Numbered from the stretch's first letter, positions 25,620 to 35,207 are shown. The stretch: DNA of 64,000 nucleotides from Gracilibacillus massiliensis (GCF_001458115.1 NZ_CZRP01000012.1:558001-622000), one strand, 5' to 3'. Program-made: numbers and translations. The notes: generated from the letters alone by a model not told the origin.

Positions 25620-26258
25620 TTGATTAAAATCGGTACTTTTTTACAGATTGAAGAAAATAAGACTTTTTATAAATGCCGGGTTATTAACACGAAAAATAAT
25701 AAATTATATATAGATTATCCTATTAATGAAGATACCAATCAGACAGAGTTGTTTTCAGTTGGTACTTTGTTTCAGGTTAGTTTTATTGAAAATAATTCGG
25801 TTTATAGTTTTAATAGTGAGATCATTGGAAAGGGAAAAGTGAAAAATATTCCTACTTTAATATTATCCTTTGATCAGGAGAAGCTAAAAAAAATTCAACG
25901 AAGAGAATTTGTGCGAATTGAGGCATTATTAGATGTTTCAGTTAAAAGTAAAATAAGCTCACGATCGTTCACTTCTGTTACACATGACATTAGTGGTGGT
26001 GGTTTGTCTATTATCGTTGACACCGACAACTCTTTACAGGAAAATGAACTAGTTGATTTGATGTTAGTCTTACCTCTCGATAATAAAATAGAGTATTTAC
26101 ATATCATAGGTAAAACCGTTAGAATACATGAGAGAAAAGAAAAAAATAATCTAGTATCAATTAAATTTGAAGAAATCAATCCTCATGATCAACAATTAAT
26201 TGTTCGTTTTGGCTTTCTAAAACAATTACAAGCTCGTCAAAAAGGATTGTCATCGTAA
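25620..26258 (+). CDS. ypfA: PilZ-domain c-di-GMP receptor (YpfA/MotI type)
   Basis: The 212-residue protein has an N-terminal YcgR-like domain (1-90) and a C-terminal PilZ domain. The c-di-GMP contacts are visible as RREFVRIEA (RxxxR) and DISGGGLSI (D/NxSxxG). In B. subtilis the homolog (YpfA, also called MotI or DgrA) binds c-di-GMP and blocks the flagellar stator. No flagellar gene is near it apart from cheR at 41368. Start is TTG 25620 after GAGGATGA; it precedes cmk as in B. subtilis. Confidence 0.9.
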   Translation: MIKIGTFLQIEENKTFYKCRVINTKNNKLYIDYPINEDTNQTELFSVGTLFQVSFIENNSVYSFNSEIIGKGKVKNIPTLILSFDQEKLKKIQRREFVRIEALLDVSVKSKISSRSFTSVTHDISGGGLSIIVDTDNSLQENELVDLMLVLPLDNKIEYLHIIGKTVRIHERKEKNNLVSIKFEEINPHDQQLIVRFGFLKQLQARQKGLSS

Positions 26259-26284
26259 AAGTAAATGGAAGGATTGAAATAATA

Positions 26285-26947
26285 ATGAGCAATAGAAAAT
26301 TATCCATTGCAATAGATGGACCTGCAGCAGCAGGAAAAAGCACTGTGGCAAAGATCGTAGCGAAAAAGTTAGGATATGTATATATCGATACAGGTGCCAT
26401 GTATCGCACTTTAACCTATTCTGTACTTCATCACCACATTGATATCAATAAATCAGAGAAAGTTGTACAGCATTTAAAAGAAATAGCAATCGATATTAAT
26501 GCCCAACAAGAAGTGTTTTTAAATACTCAGAACGTAACAGAAGACATAAGATCTGATGCAGTTACTCAAAATGTTTCCGCCATTGCATCGATTGCAGATG
26601 TGCGATCGATCATGGTGCAAAGACAACAAAAGTTAGCACAAAATAGAGAAGTGGTGATGGATGGAAGAGATATTGGTACACATGTTATCCCAGATGCCGA
26701 GATTAAAATCTTTTTAGTTGCCAGTGTTTCAGAACGTGCCAAAAGAAGACATGAAGAAAACGAAAAGAAAGGTTTTCCATCAAATCTTGCACAAATAGAA
26801 AATGACATAAAACTTAGAGATAAAATGGATTCGGAGCGAAAAGTTTCCCCACTTAAGAAAGCAGAAGATGCTATTGAGATTGATACCACTTCTCTATCCA
26901 TTCAAGAAGTTGCAGAAAAAATTTTAGCTTTAGTTAATACAAATTAA
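26285..26947 (+). CDS. cmk: Cytidylate kinase
   Basis: Phosphorylates CMP and dCMP with ATP. The 220-residue protein has the P-loop [10 protein letters not shown] at residues 10-19, [14 protein letters not shown] for nucleotide binding, [15 protein letters not shown] in the CMP-binding region, and the lid segment RAKRRHEE. Length is typical. It is followed 12 bp later by plsC; cmk-plsC-rpsA is a conserved cluster in Bacillaceae. Confidence 0.96.
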   Translation: MSNRKLSIAIDGPAAAGKSTVAKIVAKKLGYVYIDTGAMYRTLTYSVLHHHIDINKSEKVVQHLKEIAIDINAQQEVFLNTQNVTEDIRSDAVTQNVSAIASIADVRSIMVQRQQKLAQNREVVMDGRDIGTHVIPDAEIKIFLVASVSERAKRRHEENEKKGFPSNLAQIENDIKLRDKMDSERKVSPLKKAEDAIEIDTTSLSIQEVAEKILALVNTN

Positions 26948-26959
26948 GGAGTTAAGAAA

Positions 26960-27544
26960 ATGAGCTTTTATCGATTTGCCAAAAATGTGGTTAAGCTAGT
27001 TCTAAAACCTAAATACAAAGTAATAGCAAAAGGTACAGAAAATATCCCTAAAGAAGGCCCGGTAATCATATGTTCTAATCATATCTCTAATTATGATCCA
27101 CCTATAGTTGGTATTACTTGTCCACGCGATATTCATTTTTTAGCAAAGGAAGAATTGTTTAAAAATAAATTATTCGGATATATATTACATAAGGTACATG
27201 CATTTCCTATTAAACGCGGAATGAAAGATAGAAACGCATTACGTAAAGGCTTAGAAGTTTTAAAAGACGGTCATGTACTAGGTTTATTTCCCGAAGGAAC
27301 CAGAAGTAAAAATGGTGAATTAAAAAGAGGTCTTGCTGGTGCAGGTTTTTTTGCATTACGCTCAAAAGCAACTGTTATTCCTTGTGCGATTATTGGTGAG
27401 TATAAAAGCAAAGAACCACTTCAGGTGGTATACGGAATGCCAGTAGATATGGAGTCACTTAGGAAAAATAAACGTTCAGCTCAAGAAGTGACAGATGCTA
27501 TTATGGAAGATATTAAAAAAATTAAAGAAAAACAACCAGTTTAA
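26960..27544 (+). CDS. plsC: 1-acylglycerol-3-phosphate acyltransferase
   Basis: PlsC adds the second acyl chain to make phosphatidic acid. The 194-residue protein has the catalytic motif NHISNYDPP (HX4D), the substrate-binding FPEGTRSKNGELKRG and further family segments IPCAIIGEY and VVYGMPV. An N-terminal amphipathic/hydrophobic segment suits membrane association. The gene lies between cmk and rpsA. Confidence 0.95.
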   Translation: MSFYRFAKNVVKLVLKPKYKVIAKGTENIPKEGPVIICSNHISNYDPPIVGITCPRDIHFLAKEELFKNKLFGYILHKVHAFPIKRGMKDRNALRKGLEVLKDGHVLGLFPEGTRSKNGELKRGLAGAGFFALRSKATVIPCAIIGEYKSKEPLQVVYGMPVDMESLRKNKRSAQEVTDAIMEDIKKIKEKQPV

Positions 27545-27636
27545 TATATATAACTTGACAAATCATGCTAAATGTTAGAAGTTAGAAAAAAGCACATTAA
27601 ACTTTTTTGTGTTGGAAATCGAAGGAGGTCTTTGTC

Positions 27637-28782
27637 ATGGACGAAATGAATCAAGAAATTTCTGAAATTAAGGAGCTTTCAGTAGGAGATATCGTACAAG
27701 GAAAAGTAGTAAAGGTTGAAGAGAAACATGTTCTTGTAGATATAGGACATAAAGTCGAAGGAATAGTTCCAATTAGTGAACTTTCAGCATTGCGCATTGA
27801 AACTGCCAATGATGTTGTTAGTGAAGGTGACGAGTTGGAATTACAAGTGAAAAAAGTAGAAGACGAAGAGATCGTATTGTCTAAAAAAGCAGTTATTGCA
27901 GAAAAAGCTTGGGAAGATCTTAAAGAAAAATTCGAAAATGATGAAATTATTAATGCTACCGTTCGCGATGTAGTAAAAGGTGGTCTTGTAGTAGATGTTG
28001 GTGTTAGAGGGTTTATTCCTGCTTCACTTGTCGAAACACACTATGTAGAAGATTTTGCTGATTATCAAGATCAATCATTAACGTTAAAAATTGTGGAATT
28101 AGATAAAGAACAAAACAGAATTATTTTGTCACATCGTGCCGTTATCGAACAAGAAGCACAAGAGAAAAAGAAAACATTACTAGATTCAATTGAAGAAGGA
28201 CAAGAAATAGAAGGTACGGTTCAACGAATTACTGATTTCGGTGTGTTTGTTGATATTGGTGGATTAGATGGCTTAGTACATATTTCACAATTAGCACACT
28301 CACATGTAGAAAAAGCATCTGATTTGGTATCTGAAGGAGATAGTTTGCGAGTAAAAGTACTATCAGTCGATAAAGAAAATGAAAGAGTTTCTTTATCTCA
28401 CAAAGCTACTCAACCAGGACCATGGGATAATATTGAAGAAAAAATTGCTGTAAATGATGTAGTAGAAGGTACGGTGAAGCGATTGGTAAACTTCGGTGCT
28501 TTCGTTGAAGTTTTACCTGGCGTTGAAGGACTCGTACACATTTCTCAGATTTCTACAGAGCATATTGGGACGCCTGGTGAGGTTTTAGAAGTCGATCAAA
28601 AAGTGAACGTAAAAGTCTTAGAAGTGAGTGGTTCCGATAAGCGAATTTCTCTAAGTATTAAAGAAATAGAAGAAGAGCGTAACCAACGAGAAATTAAACA
28701 ATACGAAAGTGACGACGATCAATCCGGTTTTCAACTAGGAGATATGATCGGTGATAAATTAGACAAATACAAAAACGATTAA
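27637..28782 (+). CDS. rpsA: S1-domain RNA-binding protein (RpsA/YpfD homolog)
   Basis: A 381-residue protein with four S1 domains, each with the pattern GxVxxVxxxGxxVDIGxxxGxVPxSxL: about residues 16-85, 103-172, 189-258 and 275-345. It corresponds to B. subtilis YpfD, shorter than the six-domain S1 of E. coli and not an essential ribosomal protein in that species. I start at ATG 27637 (MDEMNQEISE), preceded by GAAGGAGG; a longer frame would run through the ribosome binding site. A terminator follows. Confidence 0.93.
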   Translation: MDEMNQEISEIKELSVGDIVQGKVVKVEEKHVLVDIGHKVEGIVPISELSALRIETANDVVSEGDELELQVKKVEDEEIVLSKKAVIAEKAWEDLKEKFENDEIINATVRDVVKGGLVVDVGVRGFIPASLVETHYVEDFADYQDQSLTLKIVELDKEQNRIILSHRAVIEQEAQEKKKTLLDSIEEGQEIEGTVQRITDFGVFVDIGGLDGLVHISQLAHSHVEKASDLVSEGDSLRVKVLSVDKENERVSLSHKATQPGPWDNIEEKIAVNDVVEGTVKRLVNFGAFVEVLPGVEGLVHISQISTEHIGTPGEVLEVDQKVNVKVLEVSGSDKRISLSIKEIEEERNQREIKQYESDDDQSGFQLGDMIGDKLDKYKND

Positions 28783-28787
28783 ACCAA

Positions 28788-28820
28788 AAACATGCTACTT
28801 TTACGTAGCATGTTTTTTTA
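28788..28820 (+). terminator. rpsA terminator
   Basis: ACATGCTAC (28790-28798) pairs perfectly with GTAGCATGT (28805-28813), followed by TTTTTTA. Confidence 0.9.
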
Positions 28821-28843
28821 TCTGCAAAATCAGTTGATGAGCT

Positions 28844-29362
28844 AAAGTAGGACAATACTACACTATTTTTTTAGTAATTATGAGATATTATATGTGCTTT
28901 GCAATCGCTCCGGCTTGTCCGCTAACTTTGGTAAGCAAAGACCACTTACAAAAGTGGATCTTCGGATAAAAACTTCCCGCAGGAGTAGAAGCGGACGCCT
29001 GCGCTTTTTTATACTCTGCAACTCAAGCAAAAATAATCATGTTGACGTATTTACTATTTCCTTTTCAATTTATCATTAGATTAATTATTGTTTTCAATAT
29101 AAGCTGGCTTATTGTCTAATTGTAATAATTCAAAAAATATGAGCATTTGCAATCGTTGCAGAGTCCCACTAAGCGTAGGCGGCCACTTCCACTCCTGTGG
29201 GATCGTTTTCCCTGAAGATCCACTTTTCCATGCGGTTTTTGCTTGGAAAAGTTAGCTGAAGGGAAAACCCCACGGAAAGGGAAGTGGGCAAGCCGTAGCG
29301 GTTTCTATGCACATATATCATTTCAAAATGGATAACTAAGTTATGTCGTATAATCCTACTTT
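28844..29362. repeat. Nested-palindrome composite element 3 (A-type inverted pair)
   Basis: Terminal inverted repeats AAAGTAGGACAATACTACA (28844-28862) and the complement of AAAGTAGGATTATACGACA (29344-29362) match at 16 of 19 positions. Unit A (about 28905-29008) has the core AAAGTGGATCTTC at 28951-28963 and a shortened left arm. The inverted unit (about 29172-29302) has the core GAAGATCCACTTT at 29214-29226 and full arms GGCGGCCACTTCCACTCC and GGGAAGTGGGCAAGCC. An AT-rich spacer of about 160 bp separates them. This fills the gap between rpsA and yphA; apparent short reading frames on both strands here are by-products of the repeat. Confidence 0.85.
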
Positions 29363-29474
29363 TGTTCATTAATTATTTTTTAGTAATTAATTAGGTCTAA
29401 ATAGTTTTAACGTTTTTTAATAGGGGACGGTTAAAATGCTACTACTCGGTACATACTGTTTAAAGGTGATGAAT

Positions 29475-30074
29475 ATGTATCAATTTCTGATTGTATGGGC
29501 ATGCTGGTTGTTATGGTGTATTACTACTTTTTTTCTGTCAAATAAAAAAATAAGATTTGTATATTCGATGGGATTACTTTTATGTTTGAATTTACTTCCA
29601 TATCAAGTCATTATAATCGATCTACCAATGAATGTTTGCTTTCTTTTTTTATTAGTTTATACAAGTTGTGGATTAATTTATCAAAAACTTCGCATTAAAA
29701 AATATTTATTTATACTTTTTATAAGCTACATGTATGCGATTTATTTCCTATGGCGTTTGACAAGCCCAGTATTAAATGATTTTGCTTTTATATTAATTGC
29801 TGTAGTATGTGTCTTTTTATTAACTCAATTCACTTCAAAAGAAATATATAAGCAGATTATTATTCTCACTACAGGATTAACGTTTGGACAACTCCTGTTT
29901 GGATTAATCTGTCTTAACTATTATCTTCAATATACCATTAGTTATCATTATTACTTTATTATACTATTTTCTGTTCTTCTATTAATTGCGATCCAACATA
30001 GTTGGGAATATATAATCGAAAAAATGGAGAGTATTATAAAAGTTATCGAATTTAAAAAGAGGTGGAATTCGTGA
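29475..30074 (+). CDS. yphA: YphA family membrane protein
   Basis: A 199-residue polytopic membrane protein with about six hydrophobic segments, in the position of B. subtilis yphA. Function is unknown. I choose ATG 29475 (MYQFLIVWACWLLWC) because AAAGGTG is seven bases upstream and the resulting length equals the family's; earlier in-frame ATGs at 29436 and 29469 are less well placed. The stop overlaps the next start (GTGA), so the two are translationally coupled. Confidence 0.8.
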   Translation: MYQFLIVWACWLLWCITTFFLSNKKIRFVYSMGLLLCLNLLPYQVIIIDLPMNVCFLFLLVYTSCGLIYQKLRIKKYLFILFISYMYAIYFLWRLTSPVLNDFAFILIAVVCVFLLTQFTSKEIYKQIIILTTGLTFGQLLFGLICLNYYLQYTISYHYYFIILFSVLLLIAIQHSWEYIIEKMESIIKVIEFKKRWNS

Positions 30075-30952
30075 ATGAGTATACTTATCCCATTCTATTT
30101 GGTGTCACAATAGGAACCATTGCCAGGATGATTATGTTAAAAACCGATTATAGACAATACCCCACGTATTTACATGGCAAGATTATACACCTTGCTCTCG
30201 GTTTTATTGCTGCTGGTTTAGGATCTGTTGCAGTACCAGCAATTATGGAGAAAGAATTCACTGCGGTTACTTTTTTAACGATAGCCGCGTCGCAATTTAG
30301 AGAAGTACGAAATATGGAACGTAACACATTATCAGAAATGGATAGTTACGAACTAGTACCCAGAGGGAATACATATATAGAAGGTATCGCTGTAGCATTT
30401 GAAAGTCGTAATTATTTGGTGATTTTCACTTCACTTTTAACGACGATGGCTTATTTAGTATGGAATATTTATTTAGCTATATTAGTAACTGTTATTTGTA
30501 TTTACTTACTTAGAAAATATATGAGTGGCTCAACACTCGGTGATATCGTTAGCGTTGAAGAAGCAAAGATATCTTTTGATGGGGCAGGTCTTTATGTAGA
30601 TAATATATATATTATGAATATTGGTTTACCTATTAGACAAAAAGAGATTATGAAACATGGAATGGGGTTTATTTTAACTCCACAGAATTTTGATGTTCGA
30701 TCTACTATTGCAAACCTAGGACAACGACAAGCTATTCTTCATGATATATCTGTTTCTTTAGGAGTAATCCGTGATTCAGGAACACCAGCTTTAGTTCCAT
30801 TAATCAAGCGAGATTTAGACGATGGCCGAATTGGGGTTTTTATCTTGCCTCAAGACAAAGATGTTAAAAAAGCTATAAAAGTAATTCGTTCAGTTCCTGT
30901 TCTTGAAAATGCAATTCGTATGCCCTCTGAATCAAAAGCTCAAAATAAGTGA
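30071..30952 (+). CDS. YIEGIA-domain membrane protein
   Basis: A protein of about 293 residues with several membrane segments in the N-terminal half and the signature YIEGIAVAFESRNYLVIF that names the YIEGIA family, followed by a soluble C-terminal domain (ISFDGAGLYVDNIYIMNIGL, then RQKEIMKHGMGFILTPQNFD). Members occur in spore formers, and the neighbouring small protein is annotated in the family as its capping partner. I start at GTG 30071, preceded by AGAGGTGG; the start overlaps the yphA stop by 4 bp. The position corresponds to B. subtilis yphB. The molecular role is not known to me. Confidence 0.82.
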   Translation: MNEYTYPILFGVTIGTIARMIMLKTDYRQYPTYLHGKIIHLALGFIAAGLGSVAVPAIMEKEFTAVTFLTIAASQFREVRNMERNTLSEMDSYELVPRGNTYIEGIAVAFESRNYLVIFTSLLTTMAYLVWNIYLAILVTVICIYLLRKYMSGSTLGDIVSVEEAKISFDGAGLYVDNIYIMNIGLPIRQKEIMKHGMGFILTPQNFDVRSTIANLGQRQAILHDISVSLGVIRDSGTPALVPLIKRDLDDGRIGVFILPQDKDVKKAIKVIRSVPVLENAIRMPSESKAQNK

Positions 30953-30970
30953 TTAAAAGAGGTGATAACT

Positions 30971-31156
30971 ATGGTACTTGAAAAAGCCATATTAGCTACA
31001 ATAACAACAAATCGGAATAAGGTGTCTGCCGGTGCTTCGATATTTATTTGTGATGATAAAGAAGAAATGGAAAAAGTAGCTGCAAATCTTGAAGCTATAT
31101 TAGATGGTATTAGTCATGCCTTAAGTGAGGAATTATATATCATAGTGAAGCATTAA
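30971..31156 (+). CDS. Small YIEGIA-partner (capping subunit) protein
   Basis: A 61-residue protein (MVLEKAILATITTNRNKVSA and onward) encoded 18 bp after the YIEGIA protein, with AGAGGTG before the ATG. It matches the small cytosolic proteins that accompany YIEGIA membrane proteins and are named as a capping complex subunit in annotation. The short length is normal for it. No catalytic motif is apparent; the pairing itself is the main evidence of function. Confidence 0.75.
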   Translation: MVLEKAILATITTNRNKVSAGASIFICDDKEEMEKVAANLEAILDGISHALSEELYIIVKH

Positions 31157-31290
31157 GTCTTTACAATAATTATATTATGTTAAATAGAACAAATTAACTT
31201 GTTTTCATTAGCTTAGTTATGGTAATTTAGTAAAGTGAAACTATTACGAACAAATTTGAATTCAATACATTTTAGGAAGGATGTGCCTTC

Positions 31291-32601
31291 ATGAGAAGTT
31301 CTGTAGTTGCAATAGTTGGAAGGCCAAATGTAGGAAAATCTACGATATTTAACCGATTAGTTGGTGAAAGGATATCGATTGTAGAAGATATACCAGGAGT
31401 AACCCGAGATAGAATCTATGCAGAAGCAGAATGGTTAAATACTAATTTTCGCCTAATTGATACCGGAGGGATTGAAATTGGCGATGAGCCTTTATTAATA
31501 CAAATGAGAGAACAAGCTGAGGTTGCCATTCGTGAAGCTGATGTTATTATTTTTCTTGTGAATGGTAGAGAAGGAATTACTGCTGCTGATGAAGAAGTTG
31601 CGAAAATTTTATACAAATCAAATAAACCTATTGTGTTAGCCGTAAACAAAGTTGATAATCCAGAGATGAGAGAGCAAATATATGAATTTTATGCACTAGG
31701 TTTTGGAGAACCGCATCCGATATCAGGTACACATGGCTTAGGATTAGGTGATTTACTAGATAGTGTCGTAAACTTATTCCCGGAAAGAGATAATGAACCA
31801 GTTGATGAAGATGTAATTCATTTCAGTTTAATCGGAAGACCTAATGTAGGAAAGTCTTCTTTAGTAAACGCACTATTAAATGAAGAGCGGGTAATTGTTA
31901 GTGATATTGCGGGAACTACGAGAGATGCAATTGATACTAATTTTATTAAAGAAGATAGGGAATTTGTAATAATTGATACTGCTGGTATGAGAAAAAGAGG
32001 TAAAATCTATGAATCTACCGAAAAATACAGTATTCTTAGAGCTTTAAAAGCGATTGAACGTTCCGATGTCGTTTTAACGTTGATAGATGCTGATACAGGT
32101 ATTATTGAACAAGATAAAAAAATAGCTGGTTATGCACATGAAGCTGGTAAAGCGGTAATCATCGTTGTAAATAAATGGGATACAATTGCTCAACACGATC
32201 AAGCTATAAAAGAATTTGAGGAAAAAGTAAGAGCACATTTCCTGTTTTTAGATTATGCTCCGATTATTTATCTATCAGCAAAAACGAAGAAAAGAATCCA
32301 TACGCTTTTGCCTAAAGTAATTGAGGCTAGTGAAAACCACACAAAACGTGTTGAAACAAATATCTTAAATGATGTGATCATGGATGCGCTAGCGATTAAC
32401 CCAGCTCCTACTAAGCATGGAAAAAAACTTAAGGTTTTATATGCAACACAAGTAGCTGTGAAACCACCTACATTTGTTGTTTTTGTTAATGATCCAGAAT
32501 TAATGCACTTTTCATATGAACGCTTTCTTGAAAATCAGATTCGTGATGCATTCGGTTTTGAAGGAACTCCTATAAAAATATATGCACGTAGAAGAAGTTA
32601 G
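31291..32601 (+). CDS. der: Ribosome biogenesis GTPase Der (EngA)
   Basis: Der is an essential GTPase with two tandem G domains needed for 50S subunit assembly. The 436-residue protein shows G1 twice (GRPNVGKST near residue 10 and GRPNVGKSS near 183), G3 as DTGG and DTAG, NKVD and NKWD as G4, and the C-terminal KH-like domain ending in [10 protein letters not shown]. Length and order are typical. gpsA follows 11 bp later, the conserved der-gpsA pair. Confidence 0.98.
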   Translation: MRSSVVAIVGRPNVGKSTIFNRLVGERISIVEDIPGVTRDRIYAEAEWLNTNFRLIDTGGIEIGDEPLLIQMREQAEVAIREADVIIFLVNGREGITAADEEVAKILYKSNKPIVLAVNKVDNPEMREQIYEFYALGFGEPHPISGTHGLGLGDLLDSVVNLFPERDNEPVDEDVIHFSLIGRPNVGKSSLVNALLNEERVIVSDIAGTTRDAIDTNFIKEDREFVIIDTAGMRKRGKIYESTEKYSILRALKAIERSDVVLTLIDADTGIIEQDKKIAGYAHEAGKAVIIVVNKWDTIAQHDQAIKEFEEKVRAHFLFLDYAPIIYLSAKTKKRIHTLLPKVIEASENHTKRVETNILNDVIMDALAINPAPTKHGKKLKVLYATQVAVKPPTFVVFVNDPELMHFSYERFLENQIRDAFGFEGTPIKIYARRRS

Positions 32602-32612
32602 AGGTGAAATAA

Positions 32613-33653
32613 ATGAAAAAAGTAGCTGTATTAGGTGCAGGAAGTTGGGGAACTGCGCTTGCGATGGTACTGTGTGATAATCAACAAGATGTCCGGTTAT
32701 GGACCCATAATTCCAAGCAAAAAATAAAAATGGAAAAAGACAGAAAGAATCTAAAATATTTACCTAATATAGATCTGCCAGATTCATTACGATTGTTTGA
32801 TGATTTATCCAAAGCAATTGAGGATGTAGAAGCAATTGTTTTGGTGGTACCAACGAAAGCAATACGCGAAACATGCCAGAAGTTAAACAAAGTACTTAAA
32901 CAACAAGTTCCGATTATTCATGGAAGTAAAGGAATTGAGCCAGATAGCCACTTTCGGATATCTGAAATGATTAAAGAAGAAATGTTGCCTGAATTAGTTG
33001 ACGATGTTGTAGCTCTATCTGGACCAAGTCATGCAGAAGAAGTAAGTGTCAAACACCCTACCACGTTAACAGCAGCCTCTAATAGCCAAGCCAATGCCGT
33101 TTTTACGCAAGATATATTTATGAATGATTATTTTCGCGTGTATACAAGTACAGATATTATTGGAGTCGAGTTAGGTGGAGCGTTAAAAAATATTATTGCA
33201 TTAGGTGCAGGTATTTCTGACGGTTTAGGATATGGCGATAATGCCAAGGCTGCATTAATTACCCGAGGACTAGCAGAAATTACCCGTTTAGCTACAATGA
33301 AAGGTGCTAATCCTTTAACATTTATTGGTCTGTCAGGAGTAGGAGACCTGATCGTAACATGTACAAGTGTTCATAGCAGAAATTGGCGAGCAGGTAATAT
33401 GTTAGGTAAAGGGATGCCATTAAACGAGGTATTAGATCAAATGGGTATGGTTGTAGAAGGAATTCGAACAACAGAAGCAGTTAATCAGATGTCCCGTCAG
33501 GAAAAGGTAGAAATGCCAATTACGGCAGGGATATATGATGTAATTTTTGAAAAAAAGACTCCAAAAGAAGTGGTGGATCATTTGATGACGCGTAATCGTA
33601 CAAATGAAGTGGATGATATCTCTTCTTTGTTAATCGATAGGTTTTCGGATTAA
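32613..33653 (+). CDS. gpsA: NAD(P)H-dependent glycerol-3-phosphate dehydrogenase
   Basis: Reduces dihydroxyacetone phosphate to sn-glycerol-3-phosphate for phospholipid synthesis. The 346-residue protein has the N-terminal dinucleotide motif GAGSWGTALA (residues 8-17), the SKGIEP segment, LSGPSHAEEV, and the catalytic lysine region GGALKNIIALGAGISDGLGYG. It follows der in the same transcript and precedes a hairpin that includes a sigma-K-like promoter. Confidence 0.97.
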   Translation: MKKVAVLGAGSWGTALAMVLCDNQQDVRLWTHNSKQKIKMEKDRKNLKYLPNIDLPDSLRLFDDLSKAIEDVEAIVLVVPTKAIRETCQKLNKVLKQQVPIIHGSKGIEPDSHFRISEMIKEEMLPELVDDVVALSGPSHAEEVSVKHPTTLTAASNSQANAVFTQDIFMNDYFRVYTSTDIIGVELGGALKNIIALGAGISDGLGYGDNAKAALITRGLAEITRLATMKGANPLTFIGLSGVGDLIVTCTSVHSRNWRAGNMLGKGMPLNEVLDQMGMVVEGIRTTEAVNQMSRQEKVEMPITAGIYDVIFEKKTPKEVVDHLMTRNRTNEVDDISSLLIDRFSD

Positions 33654-33708
33654 CTGTTTAACTCCTCCATGCATACTATAAACATGACTATAGTAGTTAG
33701 GAGGAGTT
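33653..33708 (+). promoter_or_regulatory. Sigma-K-like promoter within a large palindrome upstream of the SpoVIF-type gene
   Basis: AC at 33653-33654 and CATACTATA at 33672-33680 (17-base spacer) fit the sigma-K pattern AC/CATANNNTA. The same region forms a hairpin: AACTCCTCC (33660-33668) pairs with GGAGGAGTT (33700-33708), and TACTATA with TATAGTA lies inside. The right arm contains the ribosome binding site of the next gene. The hairpin could end gpsA transcription as well. Confidence 0.55.
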
Positions 33709-33711
33709 ATT

Positions 33712-33972
33712 TTGAGTGATTTTAAACAAAACATGTTTGATCAAATTCAAAAAAAATCTAATGTTCAACCAGACGATATTTTCAAAGTAGCACAGTCTGT
33801 TCAAAATGCTGATTTTTCAGATGAAAAAACGGTGAGACAACTGGTTAAACAATTAGCAAGACTTTCCGGTAAATCCGTTTCGAAGCAAAAAGAAGATAAA
33901 ATTGTGAAAGCAATTACCAACAATAACATGCCGAAAGATATGAATACTTTAAGCAAATTATTTAAAAATTGA
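33712..33972 (+). CDS. spoVIF: Stage VI sporulation protein F family protein
   Basis: The 86-residue protein matches the SpoVIF family: QNMFDQIQKKSNVQPDDIFK, then TVRQLVKQLARLSGKSVSKQ and MPKDMNTLSKLFKN. SpoVIF is a late mother-cell protein needed for proper coat structure and spore germination in B. subtilis, where it is sigma-K dependent; a sigma-K-like promoter precedes this gene too. It starts at TTG 33712 after GGAGGAG. Its place between gpsA and a DUF2768 gene differs from the B. subtilis spoVIF locus, so it may be a paralog. Confidence 0.85.
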   Translation: MSDFKQNMFDQIQKKSNVQPDDIFKVAQSVQNADFSDEKTVRQLVKQLARLSGKSVSKQKEDKIVKAITNNNMPKDMNTLSKLFKN

Positions 33973-34071
33973 CTTTATAGGCACATGAGGATGCAAGGTA
34001 ATATTGCTTCGCATACAATAAATCGCACAAGCATTCACTTTCAGGGTGATTACGGGTACATTATTTAGTCA

Positions 34072-34110
34072 TAACCGAAGTAGATTTTGCCCCTTCTACT
34101 TCGGTCTTTT
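34072..34110 (+). terminator. Terminator of the SpoVIF-type gene
   Basis: ACCGAAGTAGA (34074-34084) pairs perfectly with TCTACTTCGGT (34095-34105), followed by CTTTTAG. Confidence 0.85.
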
Positions 34111-34195
34111 AGGTATTGAAACGTACTTTAAGCGTTACTACAATTTTATGTTATAATGAAGGAATTAAGAATGCACTAGAAAGGATTGAATACAG

Positions 34196-34393
34196 TTGTC
34201 TGATGCATTAATGAAAATGTGGATATCATTTGGTGGTATGGGTGCGCTGATTTTAGCCATGGTCCTAATACTGCTAAGTAGATACAAATTAAAAGGAATT
34301 ATTTCAGGAATAGTCGCCTTTGTCGCTTACATATGTTTGGTGGTTGGTGGTCTCATCATTTTCTTAGTCGTGATAAGTGGACCGTCGGCCTAA
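34196..34393 (+). CDS. yphE: DUF2768 small membrane protein (YphE-like)
   Basis: A 65-residue protein with two membrane helices (MGALILAMVLILLSRY and a second from IISGIVAFVAYICLVVGGLI), matching the DUF2768 family and the yphE position beside spoIVA in B. subtilis. It starts at TTG 34196 with AAAGGA about ten bases upstream. Function is unknown; the context suggests sporulation. Confidence 0.78.
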   Translation: MSDALMKMWISFGGMGALILAMVLILLSRYKLKGIISGIVAFVAYICLVVGGLIIFLVVISGPSA

Positions 34394-34415
34394 TTAGAAG
34401 GAGCTAAGAATTCTT

Positions 34416-35144
34416 ATGTTACATAAAAAAATGATTATAATACTTAGTATTTTTATTTTGACAGGTTGTATGTATCCTTCCGAAAATCTAAGTAAAAATC
34501 AAATTTCAAATGATTCACAGTTACAAATGGTTCAACAAGCGATTGAACAATACAGAGAACAAAATAATGGGTTATTACCGATTTACACAAAAGAAAATGA
34601 AACACCACTCTATCAAAAATATGTGATTGATTTTAGCATGTTGAAACGACAAGGACTTTTACAAACCGCTCCGGGTACTGCCTTTGAAAATGGCGGTAGT
34701 TATCAATATGTTTTAGTGGATGTAGAAGAAAATCCAACTGTTAAGGTAATTGATTTACATGTAGCTGATCAAGTACGAACGATTCAGCAACGGTTAACTA
34801 TTTATCGAGATGAACACACCTATCCGCCATTCGGTGACAAAGTGGAAGGCAGTGTGTATGAATTGGATTATGAAGAACTTAATCTAGAAGAACCACCACA
34901 TGTACAAAGTCCATATTCAGGTGAAAATCTACCTGTCTATATTACTACAAATGGCGAATTATTGATTGATTATCGCATTGATCTTTATCAGAAATTACAA
35001 GAAACCGATCATAATTATAATAATGGTGAGGACATAAGACCTATTTTGATAGAAGAACATCCAGTAGTACCAGCATACAGTATACCATTTACTGTAAAAA
35101 ACAACGAACCAATTTTTGCACCAGAAATCGAAGAAAGCTGGTAA
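34416..35144 (+). CDS. yphF: YphF-like lipoprotein
   Basis: A 242-residue protein with a signal peptide ending in the lipobox LTGC (lipidated Cys18), so it is predicted to be anchored outside the membrane. The body has two similar segments beginning LQMVQQAIEQYREQNNGLLP and VRTIQQRLTIYRDEHTYPPF, suggesting an internal duplication. It occupies the yphF position upstream of spoIVA. Function is unknown; spore-related expression is likely from context only. Confidence 0.82.
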   Translation: MLHKKMIIILSIFILTGCMYPSENLSKNQISNDSQLQMVQQAIEQYREQNNGLLPIYTKENETPLYQKYVIDFSMLKRQGLLQTAPGTAFENGGSYQYVLVDVEENPTVKVIDLHVADQVRTIQQRLTIYRDEHTYPPFGDKVEGSVYELDYEELNLEEPPHVQSPYSGENLPVYITTNGELLIDYRIDLYQKLQETDHNYNNGEDIRPILIEEHPVVPAYSIPFTVKNNEPIFAPEIEESW

Positions 35145-35156
35145 CCTATAAAAATG

Positions 35157-35195
35157 AAAGAAACTCGTTTTTACATAAAGCGAGTTTCTTTTTTA
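35157..35195 (+). terminator. yphF terminator
   Basis: AAAGAAACTCG (35157-35167) pairs with CGAGTTTCTTT (35181-35191), followed by TTTA. Element 4 begins about 13 bp further on. Confidence 0.88.
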
Positions 35196-35207
35196 ATGTT
35201 AAAAAAC

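Noticed and set aside
27545-27636. Sigma-A promoter (TTGACA at 27555) before rpsA
   Set aside because: No -10 element lies at acceptable spacing; the best candidates are 14-15 or 21 bases away.
28894-29369. Short reading frames on both strands between rpsA and yphA
   Set aside because: They follow the two hairpin units of element 3; similar frames appear in other elements because the sequence repeats.
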